Origin: Sympetrum striolatum
Lineage: Eukaryota > Arthropoda > Insecta > Odonata > Libellulidae
NCBI GenBank assembly: GCA_947579665.1
Contig: OX388350.1
Location: 89,671,152 to 89,735,151 of the forward strand
Direction: 5' to 3'
DNA length: 64,000 bases
The notes beneath the pieces are model-generated. The model searched no databases. It saw only the letters and a list, made by a program, of their open reading frames with translations, and was not told the DNA's origin. Positions 60,201-64,000 of the stretch are shown piece by piece. Within the stretch, counting starts at the first letter, position 1, and each line of letters starts with the position of its first letter. A program made the translations under genes and the position numbers.

Positions 60201-62299
60201 GCTATCTGCAATACATGTTTACCAAATCTTTACAGTACTTCACAGCATTAAAATGAAATACTAGGAAAAACTGTAATCAATTCCTGGTACTGATGTTACC
60301 AACAAGAATCACCTACATAATTCTCTTGCTTTTTAATCCAAACAAAACTATTTTTCCAAAATGTTGCTTCCAAAAACTGGGGTGTGTCCTCGATGCCAAG
60401 AAATATGGTAATCCAGTACCATTATTATACCTGTGGGAAGTCATGCCTTGGATAACGATGGTCATGGTTAACAACAATAATCCTGGAACGGAGTGTTGTT
60501 AACTAAGGTACCACTGTATCTATTTTCCTTCACAATCTTCCAATAAATTAGATCTTCCTTTGAAATTTAGTGAGTGCATTAAACCAATCTCAACTCAGAA
60601 AACAGGAGCTTCAGCTTCTTTTCATAAAATAAAATGAGTGATGGAACTTTTCAATCTTTTCTCTATATCTCGTATCTTCTATTACAAATACCGTATGTTT
60701 TGGGATTATTGGCCTAGTTTTTGATAAGAAACATTTTTGGCTATTCAGAAAGACAATTTGGGGCATTCATCAGCATTCTGTTTAATAAATAAATATTTAA
60801 ACAGATAGTAAGGCAAATTATACACGTTTGAATCAAGGCCTGTTTTTGTATTCATATGACCAATTGTATCTTTATTTTGAAGGGTCGGCAACATTAACCA
60901 CACACAAATTAAGGAACTTTAGTGTGCTACTAAGTAATGGTTAGTAGGTAATTATGTTTAGTTGTTAGTGTAGTTTTTAGATAAAATATTGTATAAGTAT
61001 ATCTTGATAGTTTAGTGAAACTCACTGGGATTTTTCTAGTTTGTGCCTTTCTGTATTTTGTTATATGTTAGTATTTTTTATTAATCAAAATTTATCATAT
61101 TTATACGATATCTATTGTCTCAAACATTCATGCTATTTGAATACTATTTTATTATATATTTATATCTTTGGTGTTTTTAAAACATCAAATTAAGTTAAAG
61201 TTAAGTGCTTCAAGCTCAGTTTAAATGTACCTCTATTTGCAGTTAGAAAACATTCTACAGTGGTTCTAGGACAATTTGCCTCAACCACTTTTGCTTTATT
61301 ATGCGTGATATTATTATTATATTATTATTGTGTAATCTATGTATGTGTATCTATGGATGTAGCTTCACATTGAATTTGATATGGCACCTTTTGGCTGTTA
61401 GAAATCTAACTTAACCCACTCTTTTAGAGTAGCTGCAGTAGTTATTATGATTCTTTGAAGGGACAGGATCATTTATGGCTCTACAAGTTCGTTTGAAGCA
61501 GACTGCATAAGGGTGTCATTAGATATTAGTATTTCCCAAAACTTAAAGAAAAATTCCTCTAATGTCAATTTAATTCTTTAAAAATTCATTGTGGTGAAAA
61601 GTAAATAGTCCCAGTGGTTTCTATCTTAGGTGGCAAGAGATGGCCCTGAGTGCTATGCAATGAGTATGAATGACACCTTTCAAAAGGAACATCAAAATGA
61701 ATGTCATTGCTCAGCATTATTCATTATATTATTAAAGCATTTGGCAAGAAAGGTAAACAAATTATAAATTTTCCTTTAGCATGTATGCAAAAGGGAAAGA
61801 AAAGAATAAATGTTACATTTATCTATTGTAGCACAACACCTAATTAATTGACATTAATATGTTTGGTTGTTTCCTTTAGTTCTTCTTGTGATAACCACTT
61901 CTATTTAGAAACTACATAAAGTTGTGGTTAATTTATTTTCAATGTTGAATATAAAAATTTTATGTGCCTAGTTAAATTATTCAAACATTTAATAGAGTTT
62001 AACTTCAGTATAATTTAACAAGCCACCTAATTATCAGAAACATAGACTAGAAGGGATACTAAGTACTCTCAGTTTTGACTACCTGTCTACAGTCTAGTAG
62101 TGATCCAGTGTTTGAAAAATAAAACAAAACCGAGAACTTAAATATTGACTTACTTTGATCTCCTTGATAGGGTGGAGCGGCCTGTGATGTTGGCAGCACT
62201 GTGGCCCATGACTCGCAATTCTTTGGATAGGCCTCCGTTGAAGGAACGTTGACCTTGTACCCGTCCTCCAGTTCGCCCTGCTGCTGCACCGGGTGGAGG
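30114..62299 (-). CDS. ADCY5/6-like: Adenylate cyclase type 5/6-like, C-terminal 13 exons (5' part outside window)
   Basis: Membrane adenylate cyclase, which makes cAMP from ATP at the plasma membrane under G-protein control. Joining 62154-62299, 57239-57398, 54916-55013, 53463-53547, 51065-51181, 49366-49527, 45385-45563, 42006-42160, 39011-39120, 38287-38506, 38087-38218, 31865-31989 and 30114-30284 on the minus strand gives one open frame of 619 residues plus TAA. All junctions keep phase. In order: end of C1b with [14 protein letters not shown] (about residues 71-84), TM7 (113-134), TM8 (137-158), TM9 (182-201), an extracellular loop with an NAS sequon (N219), TM10-12 (257-346), the [11 protein letters not shown] linker, then C2 to the C-terminus. 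The assignment to AC5/6 rests on the C1b motif and on FSEFYVELE and [20 protein letters not shown] in C2. Catalytic-half residues equivalent to K938, D1018, N1025, R1029 and K1065 of rat AC2 are all present (K467, D541, N548, R552, K588). Exons w1-w13 are numbered within the window only. The C1a half lies beyond 64000. Confidence 0.95.
30376..30662. mobile_element. Mutator-type foldback MITE with 9-bp target duplication
   Basis: TTAGAAATG is repeated exactly at 30367-30375 and 30663-30671. Between these lie inverted ends (CCGGTGAATTGATCC and its complement) that continue inward for about 80 bases with repeated GGGGAATTGATC and AGATTGGTA.GC words. They surround a short AT-rich centre with a duplicated TTATTCAGTCTTAT.TTAAT. 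The 9-bp duplication and long inverted ends fit Mutator-like elements. It lies in the last cyclase intron, about 90 bp from the exon w13 acceptor. Confidence 0.85.
30830..31060 (-). mobile_element. tRNA-derived SINE
   Basis: On the minus strand a head with an A-box-like GGGTCGAGTGGATGC and a perfect B box GGTTCGAATCC (30969-30979) is followed by a body ending near CTTAGGAGGACTTCATCGGTG. The tail boundary is uncertain and no target duplication was identified. It lies in the last cyclase intron. Confidence 0.55.
31865..31989 (-). CDS. Cyclase exon w12: C2 active site
   Basis: Acceptor ATTCAATAG|GC, donor CAG|GTAGGA. It encodes [23 protein letters not shown] and [18 protein letters not shown]541, N548 and R552 correspond to D1018 (adenine), N1025 and R1029 (transition-state) of AC2. 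Oddities are C536 where Arg or Gln is usual, and Ala for Thr in GNAVNVASR. Residues 523-563. Confidence 0.96.
32350..32448 (+). CDS. Exon-like island on the plus strand, product unrecognised
   Basis: A 99-bp stretch, less AT-rich than its intron surroundings, is bounded by a pyrimidine-rich tract ending ATGCAG and by CCG|GTAAGT. In the phase-0 frame it reads [20 protein letters not shown] then [13 protein letters not shown], a charged, helix-like sequence without low complexity. No second exon was found on this strand. I do not recognise the protein. It could be an exon of a gene nested in, or antisense to, the cyclase, a retroposed exon, or chance. Confidence 0.3.
33826..36645 (+). mobile_element. 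Pogo-family DNA transposon (boundaries approximate)
   Basis: The transposase remnant at 34485-36363 is framed by related outer sequences: GGGGATACATTGGAC near 33846 on the left, and, read backwards, GGGGTTACATTGGACATAC near 36590 on the right. GAGAGG-type words stand further out on both sides. ACACGATGGGGATTCATTG near 34170 is a further partial copy. No flanking duplication could be fixed. Confidence 0.55.
34485..36363 (+). pseudogene. Pogo-type transposase, second catalytic Asp changed to Asn
   Basis: The start [12 protein letters not shown] is typical of pogo-family proteins, but the HTH region breaks at once. Frames 34811-35095 and 35083-35655 then give [21 protein letters not shown] (CENP-B-type HTH), [12 protein letters not shown] (first Asp), [14 protein letters not shown] text, [28 protein letters not shown] and [21 protein letters not shown] (third Asp). 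In [12 protein letters not shown] the usual D-G/N-H is N-N-H. The tail (35661-36065, 36136-36363) has the [10 protein letters not shown] / TPEKTELE block and a Ser/Glu run. It ends with a final [20 protein letters not shown] domain seen in related insect copies. Frameshifts plus the Asp loss make it inactive. Confidence 0.82.
36646..38086. other. Cyclase intron, mostly featureless
   Basis: Part of the intron between w11 and w12. Apart from the SINE-like head at 37590-37640 nothing is recognised. Confidence 0.5.
37590..37640 (+). repeat. Possible tRNA-derived SINE head
   Basis: A consensus B box GGTTCAATTCC (37616-37626) is preceded by TAGCTGGTCTGAAAGTGG. No tail recognised. Confidence 0.35.
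38087..38218 (-). CDS. Cyclase exon w11: C2 helix region
   Basis: Acceptor CTGTTTCAG|GT, donor ATAG|GTATAT, separated from w10 by an intron of only 68 bp. It encodes a variable loop followed by [20 protein letters not shown] and RIRIG, matching the ADFAMKL...NEHSFNNFQMKIG segment of AC5/6. Residues 479-521. Confidence 0.93.
38287..38506 (-). CDS. Cyclase exon w10: core of C2
   Basis: Acceptor TTTTTTGCAG|GAA, donor TCAG|GTATGA (phase 1). It encodes [36 protein letters not shown] and [16 protein letters not shown]467 matches the adenine-contacting lysine K938 of AC2. The residues matching forskolin-pocket I940 and S942 are T469 and A471. Residues 405-477. Confidence 0.96.
38600..38885 (+). mobile_element. 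LINE 3' end with ATT-type tail
   Basis: The 60-residue frame at 38636-38818 reads [10 protein letters not shown] then [20 protein letters not shown] and a stop. This matches the LFN.LP...FK..L...L...PFY...EF C-terminus of CR1/Jockey-type LINEs. AATAAATTATTATTATAAT follows at 38868. It is inserted in the cyclase intron between w9 and w10. Confidence 0.6.
39011..39120 (-). CDS. Cyclase exon w9: linker into C2
   Basis: Acceptor TTACTTTCAG|AG completes GAG with w8. The donor is GAT|GTAAGT. It encodes [16 protein letters not shown] then [13 protein letters not shown], the helical signalling linker and start of the C2 domain of class III cyclases. Residues 369-404. Confidence 0.94.
39666..40576 (+). 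mobile_element. Pogo-type MITE, copy 1
   Basis: Ends CAGTAGAAGTCCGTTATAAC and its complement, with TA on both sides (39664-39665, 40577-40578). 911 bp, no transposase. Its sequence is repeated in reverse orientation at 43170-44112, for example CTAATACTAAATGTCCATCC here against the complement there. It lies in the cyclase intron between w8 and w9. Confidence 0.85.
42006..42160 (-). CDS. Cyclase exon w8: TM12 and start of C2 linker
   Basis: Acceptor AAAACTGCAG|G, donor ACAG|GTAAAG (phase 1), 155 nt. It encodes [18 protein letters not shown] (TM12), then [13 protein letters not shown], an invariant entry motif into C2. Skipping this exon would shift the frame. It sits between two inverted copies of a pogo-type MITE (39666-40576 and 43170-44112). 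Confidence 0.93.
43170..44112 (-). mobile_element. Pogo-type MITE, copy 2 (inverted relative to copy 1)
   Basis: The right end GGACTTCTACTATA and the left end AGGAGAAGTTTGTTATAACG are decayed versions of the copy 1 ends. Collinear similarity in reverse runs through the element, including TTAGTATTAGAGATTGG and CACCTAATTCATGCATTTG. It lies in the cyclase intron between w7 and w8. Confidence 0.8.
44847..44980. repeat. Foldback palindrome
   Basis: Outer arms of about 30 nt (44847-44877 against 44949-44980, core CCACAAAACAAAACTTAAAT), with further pairing inside (TTTTGAGCTAAC against GTTAGCTCAAAA, and TCATCTGGCAGATGA). The whole could fold as one long hairpin of about 134 nt. Confidence 0.75.
45385..45563 (-). 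CDS. Cyclase exon w7: TM10-TM11
   Basis: Acceptor TTAATTAACAG|TAC, donor GG|GTGAGA (phase 2). It encodes two hydrophobic helices ([19 protein letters not shown] and [17 protein letters not shown]) and a short loop. Residues 257-315. It is clearly more GC-rich than the intron on each side. Confidence 0.9.
46230..46795 (-). mobile_element. LINE reverse transcriptase C-terminal fragment
   Basis: On the minus strand: LADDQVI near 46710 (altered catalytic YADD region), [57 protein letters not shown]. After a small deletion comes [21 protein letters not shown]. The element is 5' truncated and lacks the segment between the YGSE.W and GRPR.RW blocks. It is in the cyclase intron between w6 and w7. 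Confidence 0.8.
47039..47320 (-). other. Hydrophobic 93-codon open frame of unknown nature
   Basis: An uninterrupted frame with ATG start, two or three hydrophobic stretches ([45 protein letters not shown]) and a basic central segment ([14 protein letters not shown]). It sits in the intron between w6 and w7 in the same sense as the cyclase. It cannot be an exon of it, since w6 and w7 already join in register with AC5/6. AT-rich DNA easily yields such composition. Confidence 0.25.
47690..48475 (-). mobile_element. LINE 3' region, copy A (interrupted by a MITE)
   Basis: Shares collinear sequence with 55265-55620, e.g. TTTTCTCCCAAAGATTGC and GATACTCAAGTCTT and GCAATACTCAAGTAGAGGTC. It continues to TTTACATTTACATTTAAACC at 47670-47690, a common arthropod LINE 3' UTR motif. 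On the minus strand it corresponds to the C-terminal part of a CR1-like pol. The MITE at 47818-48157 is inserted in it. Confidence 0.75.
47818..48157. mobile_element. MITE with ATAAGACGCACC repeats, copy 2
   Basis: Left CCGTATTTGACAGCATATAA, right TTATATGCCGTCAAATA, with GACGCACC words inside both ends, the same family as 25665-26181. TA stands on both sides. The related LINE copy near 55290 has a single TA at the matching position, so this is a clean insertion. Confidence 0.8.
48555..48735. repeat. Tandem repeat, 76-bp unit
   Basis: GCTAAATCCATGTGAAAC recurs at 48584 and 48660, with collinear TACAATAAGGTG / TATAATAAGGTG and CAGTCAATATGAGGTAAT / AGTCAATACGAGATAAT. A third, partial unit precedes it from about 48555. 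Confidence 0.7.
49366..49527 (-). CDS. Cyclase exon w6: extracellular loop
   Basis: Acceptor TTCCTTCCCAG|ACA, donor GAT|GTAAGT, exactly 54 codons. It encodes the hydrophilic extracellular loop between TM9 and TM10. The loop has three cysteine or acidic clusters and an N-glycosylation sequon NAS (N219), as expected for this loop in mammalian AC5/6. It ends SHFPD, which joins YFTF of w7 (compare FPEYFTYS in AC5/6). A second acceptor 12 bases further in (TGCAG|TCA) would also keep frame. Confidence 0.85.
49528..50816. other. Cyclase intron, nothing recognised
   Basis: AT-rich part of the intron between w5 and w6. No elements with definable ends. Confidence 0.5.
50821..50979. mobile_element. piggyBac-type MITE with TTAA duplication
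   Basis: TTAA at 50817-50820 and 50980-50983 flank inverted ends CCCGTTCACTACGGC and GCCGTAGCGAAAGGG. 159 bp, no coding capacity. It lies in the cyclase intron about 80 bp beyond the exon w5 donor. Confidence 0.85.
51065..51181 (-). CDS. Cyclase exon w5: TM9
   Basis: Strong acceptor (TTTCATTTCAG|TTC). It encodes a loop ([14 protein letters not shown]) then a hydrophobic segment ending CFLPM, matching the loop and ninth helix of AC5/6. The 3' boundary at ATG|GTTCGT is inferred from phase, since the donor is weak. The 5' boundary is firm. Residues 164-202. Confidence 0.78.
51370..51960 (-). mobile_element. Degenerate LINE reverse transcriptase fragment
   Basis: On the minus strand: [21 protein letters not shown] near 51900 (altered YxDD region), then [24 protein letters not shown] and [11 protein letters not shown], the IRKRIA.AK.AF / KKRL.K......LY block that follows the polymerase in several arthropod LINEs. 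The 146-codon plus-strand frame here is a shadow. Confidence 0.65.
51961..53462. other. Cyclase intron with possible decayed repeat ends
   Basis: Contains a B-box-like GGTTTGATCCC near 52656. Near 53240 a lone pogo-type end reads GATTCTACTG|TA. No partners found. Confidence 0.35.
53463..53547 (-). CDS. Cyclase exon w4: TM8
   Basis: Acceptor TTTTGCTTCCAG|T completes a histidine codon with w3. The donor is AAG|GTAAGC, phase 0. It encodes [18 protein letters not shown] and a few following residues, one membrane helix. Residues 136-163. Confidence 0.88.
54916..55013 (-). CDS. Cyclase exon w3: TM7
   Basis: Acceptor TTTATAG|TAT, donor CA|GTAAGT (phase 2). It begins YSKEPDR, which continues the EEKYSK motif of AC5/6 across the junction. 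It then encodes a hydrophobic stretch ([18 protein letters not shown]) that is the first helix of the second membrane block. Residues 103-134. Confidence 0.92.
55132..55169. repeat. Perfect hairpin, 17-bp arms
   Basis: Arms 55132-55148 and 55153-55169 (TATTTTATCCTTCTCTT and its complement) around a CAAA loop. In the cyclase intron between w2 and w3, close to exon w3. Confidence 0.8.
55250..57130 (-). mobile_element. CR1-like LINE, copy B (endonuclease end to C-terminus)
   Basis: Minus strand, high to low: KEFWSYVSE and [13 protein letters not shown] (linker before the polymerase) near 57000-56830, then the hAT insertion. Next come degenerate reverse transcriptase, [38 protein letters not shown] (catalytic FADD intact), [14 protein letters not shown], and the RRAARFVKG / [19 protein letters not shown] tail. 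Stops and frameshifts throughout. Nearly the whole intron between w2 and w3 is this element. Confidence 0.85.
56446..56716. mobile_element. hAT MITE with 8-bp target duplication
   Basis: Ends CAGTGGCGGATCTAGG and CCTGGATCCGCCACTG, G- and C-runs just inside, flanked by TGAGTGCT (56438-56445) and CGAGTGCT (56717-56724), matching at 7 of 8. Inserted in the CR1-like LINE. Confidence 0.85.
57239..57398 (-). CDS. Cyclase exon w2: end of C1b
   Basis: Acceptor GGGAAG|A completes a lysine codon with w1. The donor is AAG|GTAACA, phase 0. It encodes the acidic DPEEEV stretch followed by [14 protein letters not shown] and [12 protein letters not shown], the most diagnostic C1b block of the AC5/AC6 group. 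Residues 50-102, cytoplasmic. Confidence 0.93.
57683..59140 (+). pseudogene. Decayed copy of a multicopy invertebrate protein family of unknown function
   Basis: Successive frames give [15 protein letters not shown] (57700-57745), [20 protein letters not shown] and [10 protein letters not shown] (57960-58060), [20 protein letters not shown] and [18 protein letters not shown], a [17 protein letters not shown] cysteine block, and [15 protein letters not shown]. They end with [20 protein letters not shown] and [13 protein letters not shown] then [12 protein letters not shown] recognise this series from hypothetical proteins repeated many times in arthropod and cnidarian genomes. The copy number suggests a transposon-encoded protein, but I know no assigned superfamily. 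At least four frame changes, and no inverted ends found. It lies in the cyclase intron between w1 and w2, on the opposite strand. Confidence 0.7.
59430..60516 (+). mobile_element. Tigger (pogo) transposon 3' remnant
   Basis: The frame at 59442 reads [20 protein letters not shown] then [13 protein letters not shown]. After a shift, [10 protein letters not shown] and [20 protein letters not shown] follow, the C-terminal region of Tigger1-type transposases ([16 protein letters not shown]). The matching 3' end is GTTAACTAAGGTACCACTG|TA at 60498-60518, which inverted reads CAGTGGTACCTTAGTTAAC, a Tigger-type terminus. The 5' part is lost. The SINE at 59704-59835 splits the coding remnant. Confidence 0.65.
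59704..59835 (+). mobile_element. tRNA-derived SINE with 11-bp target duplication
   Basis: CCAAACAAATC is present exactly at 59693-59703 and 59836-59846. The 5' 76 nt (59705-59780) fold as a tRNA acceptor stem (GGCTCCCA with TGGGAGCC) and a T arm with consensus B box GGTTCGAATCC inside CCGGGTTCGAATCCCGG. The A-box region is TAGTCGTGTGG. The anticodon arm does not form a normal 5-bp stem with a 7-nt loop, so this is a SINE head and not a working tRNA. A 40-nt body and a (CTA)n tail complete it. Confidence 0.9.
60519..62153. other. Cyclase intron, nothing recognised
   Basis: AT-rich. No frame or inverted-end element that I can support between the Tigger remnant and exon w1. Confidence 0.5.
62154..62299 (-). 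CDS. Cyclase exon w1: C1b region
   Basis: Starts after a CTATCTTTTAG acceptor at phase 0 and ends at AAA|GTAAGT (phase 2). The chosen frame reads [16 protein letters not shown], which parallels the RPFYN...VSKEMKRMGF stretch of vertebrate AC5/6. Another frame is open for longer but does not match and does not join in phase with exon w2. This cytoplasmic linker follows the first catalytic half. Residues 1-48 plus two bases of 49. Confidence 0.8.
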
Positions 62300-62851
62300 C
62301 TAAAAGATAGCATTAGATGTGAAATATATCTTCTGAGATATTCTCTTCCTTTCTGAGAAATCTTCAAAAATACGCAGAAAGAATGAAATTACGAAGAAAA
62401 GAAGGATGGTATGGAAAATGTATTTAATTTTTAATTTAGATATACCCATATGGTTACAGACTAGTGAACATTTAACTACTACAATCACATCAATATCACT
62501 TATAAGAACATTGAAAAGAATAAAATTTTTCAAAGAAAAGGGCATAATAACAAAAAGTACTTCATACAGAATAATAAGCTGAATAATTATTGTGACAAGG
62601 CAAGTTGAACCTTTGTATTGTCTCAGATAAAAAAATGACTTAATTATTATTAATATTTATTTAGCACAAAAAGTTACCCCCAATTACATTTGCTATGATA
62701 AGTATGCAATAAAATATTTAAAAAAATATATATTAAGACGCAATGAATTTCAAATTTATAGAATATTAGGAATACAACAACAAAAGAGAATAAAAGAAGG
62801 AAGAAAAACCCTAATGCCTAAAAAAGGTGAAAATATGCCTTCCTCCTAACG

Positions 62852-62889
62852 TTGATAAGACGTAATGCTCAGGCATTACGTCTTATCAA
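62852..62889. repeat. Perfect hairpin, 17-bp arms
   Basis: TTGATAAGACGTAATGC (62852-62868) and its exact complement (62873-62889) around a TCAG loop. Contains ACGT palindromic words. In the cyclase intron upstream of w1. Confidence 0.8.
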
Positions 62890-62999
62890 TGTGACTAAAA
62901 ATGATTAGAGTAAAACCTCTAATTATTGAAATCCATGGGACAGAAATTTTGTCAGTTTGTTAACTGGGAGTTTGTTGTCCGGAGGATATTTGTCTAAAT

Positions 63000-64000
63000 T
63001 TTTCATAAACCACTCAAACAAATGTAACTTTTTGCGATAATTGGTTACATCTCCTTGAAGGATTTAAAAAGAGACCAAACTTCACTAGGTCTACTCGAAT
63101 TTTGAAAGTAAGCGCGAAAAAACTGAAAAATTTGCTGAATTTTTTAACTGCACAAAACAGTGTAATTTTATTGATGAATGGTTAGATCTCATCGAATGCT
63201 TCAAAAAGAGACAAATTTTGACGGCGTTTGCAGGTAATTTAAGAAAGTTACGGCCAAAAATCTAAACTTTTGACCAAATTGTGGAGTTGTTGCAAATTTT
63301 ATCTTTAACTACGCGAATAAATTCAATTTTTCATTAAATGGGTAAACTTCCTCGAAAGCTTCGAACGAAACCAAATTTGACTGTGTGACTATAAATTTAA
63401 GAAAGTTAGGCCCACAAATCTGTAAAATATTTTAAAAATTGTGCAGTTTTCGCAAATGTTTTCGTAAACTGCATTAGAAAATTCGATTCTTTTTTGTTTA
63501 ATGGGTAGAATCAAAGCGAGTCAAAAGTTTACAAGGTTTACTCGTATTTTAGGAAAGTAAGTGAAAAAAAACTGAAAACTTTGACTAAAATGTATTAATT
63601 TTAGCGGTGAATGGTTAGATATCCTCGAACGCTTCTAAACGAGACCAATTTTTACGGCGTTTGATAATAATTTAAGAAAGTTACGGTTAAAAATCTAAAA
63701 CTTTTGACCAAATTGTGCAGTTTTCGCAAATTTTATTTTTAACTACACGAACAAATTCAATTTTTTCAATAAATTATAATTTCTTCTCGAAAGCTTTAAA
63801 CGAGAATAGACTCAATTAAGTATTTTCGTGTGATAAGAATTTTAGGGACCTAAATCTCAAAATTTTAATCAAAATGCGTGGTTATCACAATATTTTCGTA
63901 AACTACCCCGTAAAATGTATTTTTTTCATTAATCGTTTAGATCACCTAGAAGCCTTGAAAATGAGACCAATTTAGACTAAGTCTGATCGAGTTTTTAGAA
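63000..64000. repeat. Satellite-like array with three-subunit higher-order period
   Basis: A degenerate unit (CTCGAAnGCTTnnAACGAGACCAA ... TTTAAGAAAGTTA) recurs with its GAGACC-like anchor at 63071, 63208, 63367, 63518, 63641, 63802 and 63963. Steps are 137, 159, 151, 123, 161 and 161. Units three apart are much more alike than neighbours, giving periods of 447, 433, 435 and 445. The array continues past the window end. Confidence 0.85.

Noticed and set aside
62059..62367. Longer frame through exon w1 (reading [14 protein letters not shown])
   Set aside because: It does not match cyclases at this position and does not join w2 in phase. The other frame does both.
1..64000. CRISPR arrays, operons or bacterial regulatory sites
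   Set aside because: No evenly spaced identical repeats with unique spacers. Gene structure and repeats are animal, and the only regular array (63.0-64.0 kb) is a tandem satellite.

Overview
This 64-kb window is AT-rich, intron-rich animal DNA, most likely from an insect or another arthropod. It shows no bacterial gene organisation. The evidence for an arthropod is a long-intron gene with GT/AG splice sites and a repeat community typical of arthropod genomes: CR1/Jockey-type LINEs, Penelope-like elements, mariner, pogo/Tigger, hAT, piggyBac-type and Mutator-type elements, and tRNA-derived SINEs. I cannot name the species.

The one clear host gene lies on the minus strand from 62299 to 30114. 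Thirteen exons could be placed by splice site, reading phase and protein similarity. They give 1860 nt of continuous open frame (619 residues plus stop). They encode the C-terminal two thirds of a membrane adenylate cyclase of the type 5/6 group: end of C1b, transmembrane segments 7-12, the extracellular loop, and the whole C2 catalytic half. The 5' exons (first membrane block and C1a) lie beyond 64000. The C2 residues known to bind ATP and support catalysis are present, but the forskolin-pocket serine is alanine.

Region 1-30 kb, downstream of the cyclase, holds only mobile-element remains. These include LINE and Penelope fragments (2-9.7 kb), a Penelope fragment and a mariner fragment (11.6-12.5 kb), and a 2.7-kb IS630/Tc1-like element with GC-rich inverted ends (12.67-15.40 kb). 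They continue with a broken mariner (15.5-16.3 kb), a two-ORF LINE with an (ATT)n tail (16.6-20.8 kb), another Penelope-like element (23.4-24.8 kb), nested MITEs (25.5-26.4 kb), a SINE and a hAT-like element.

Region 30-62 kb is the cyclase gene with its introns packed with insertions. These include a Mutator-type foldback with a 9-bp target duplication, a pogo-family transposase, and a pair of 0.9-kb pogo-type MITEs in inverted orientation around exon w8. There are also two related LINE tails 7 kb apart, one interrupted by a MITE at a TA that is empty in the other. A hAT MITE sits inside a LINE, and a decayed copy of a multicopy invertebrate protein family of unknown function follows. Near it is a Tigger remnant split by a SINE. 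An exon-like island on the opposite strand (32350-32448) is not explained by the cyclase.

Region 62.3-64 kb contains a perfect hairpin and the edge of a satellite-like array with a three-subunit higher-order period of about 440 bp.

No computation was possible here. Repeat family names rest on motifs recognised by eye, and all boundaries without target duplications are approximate.
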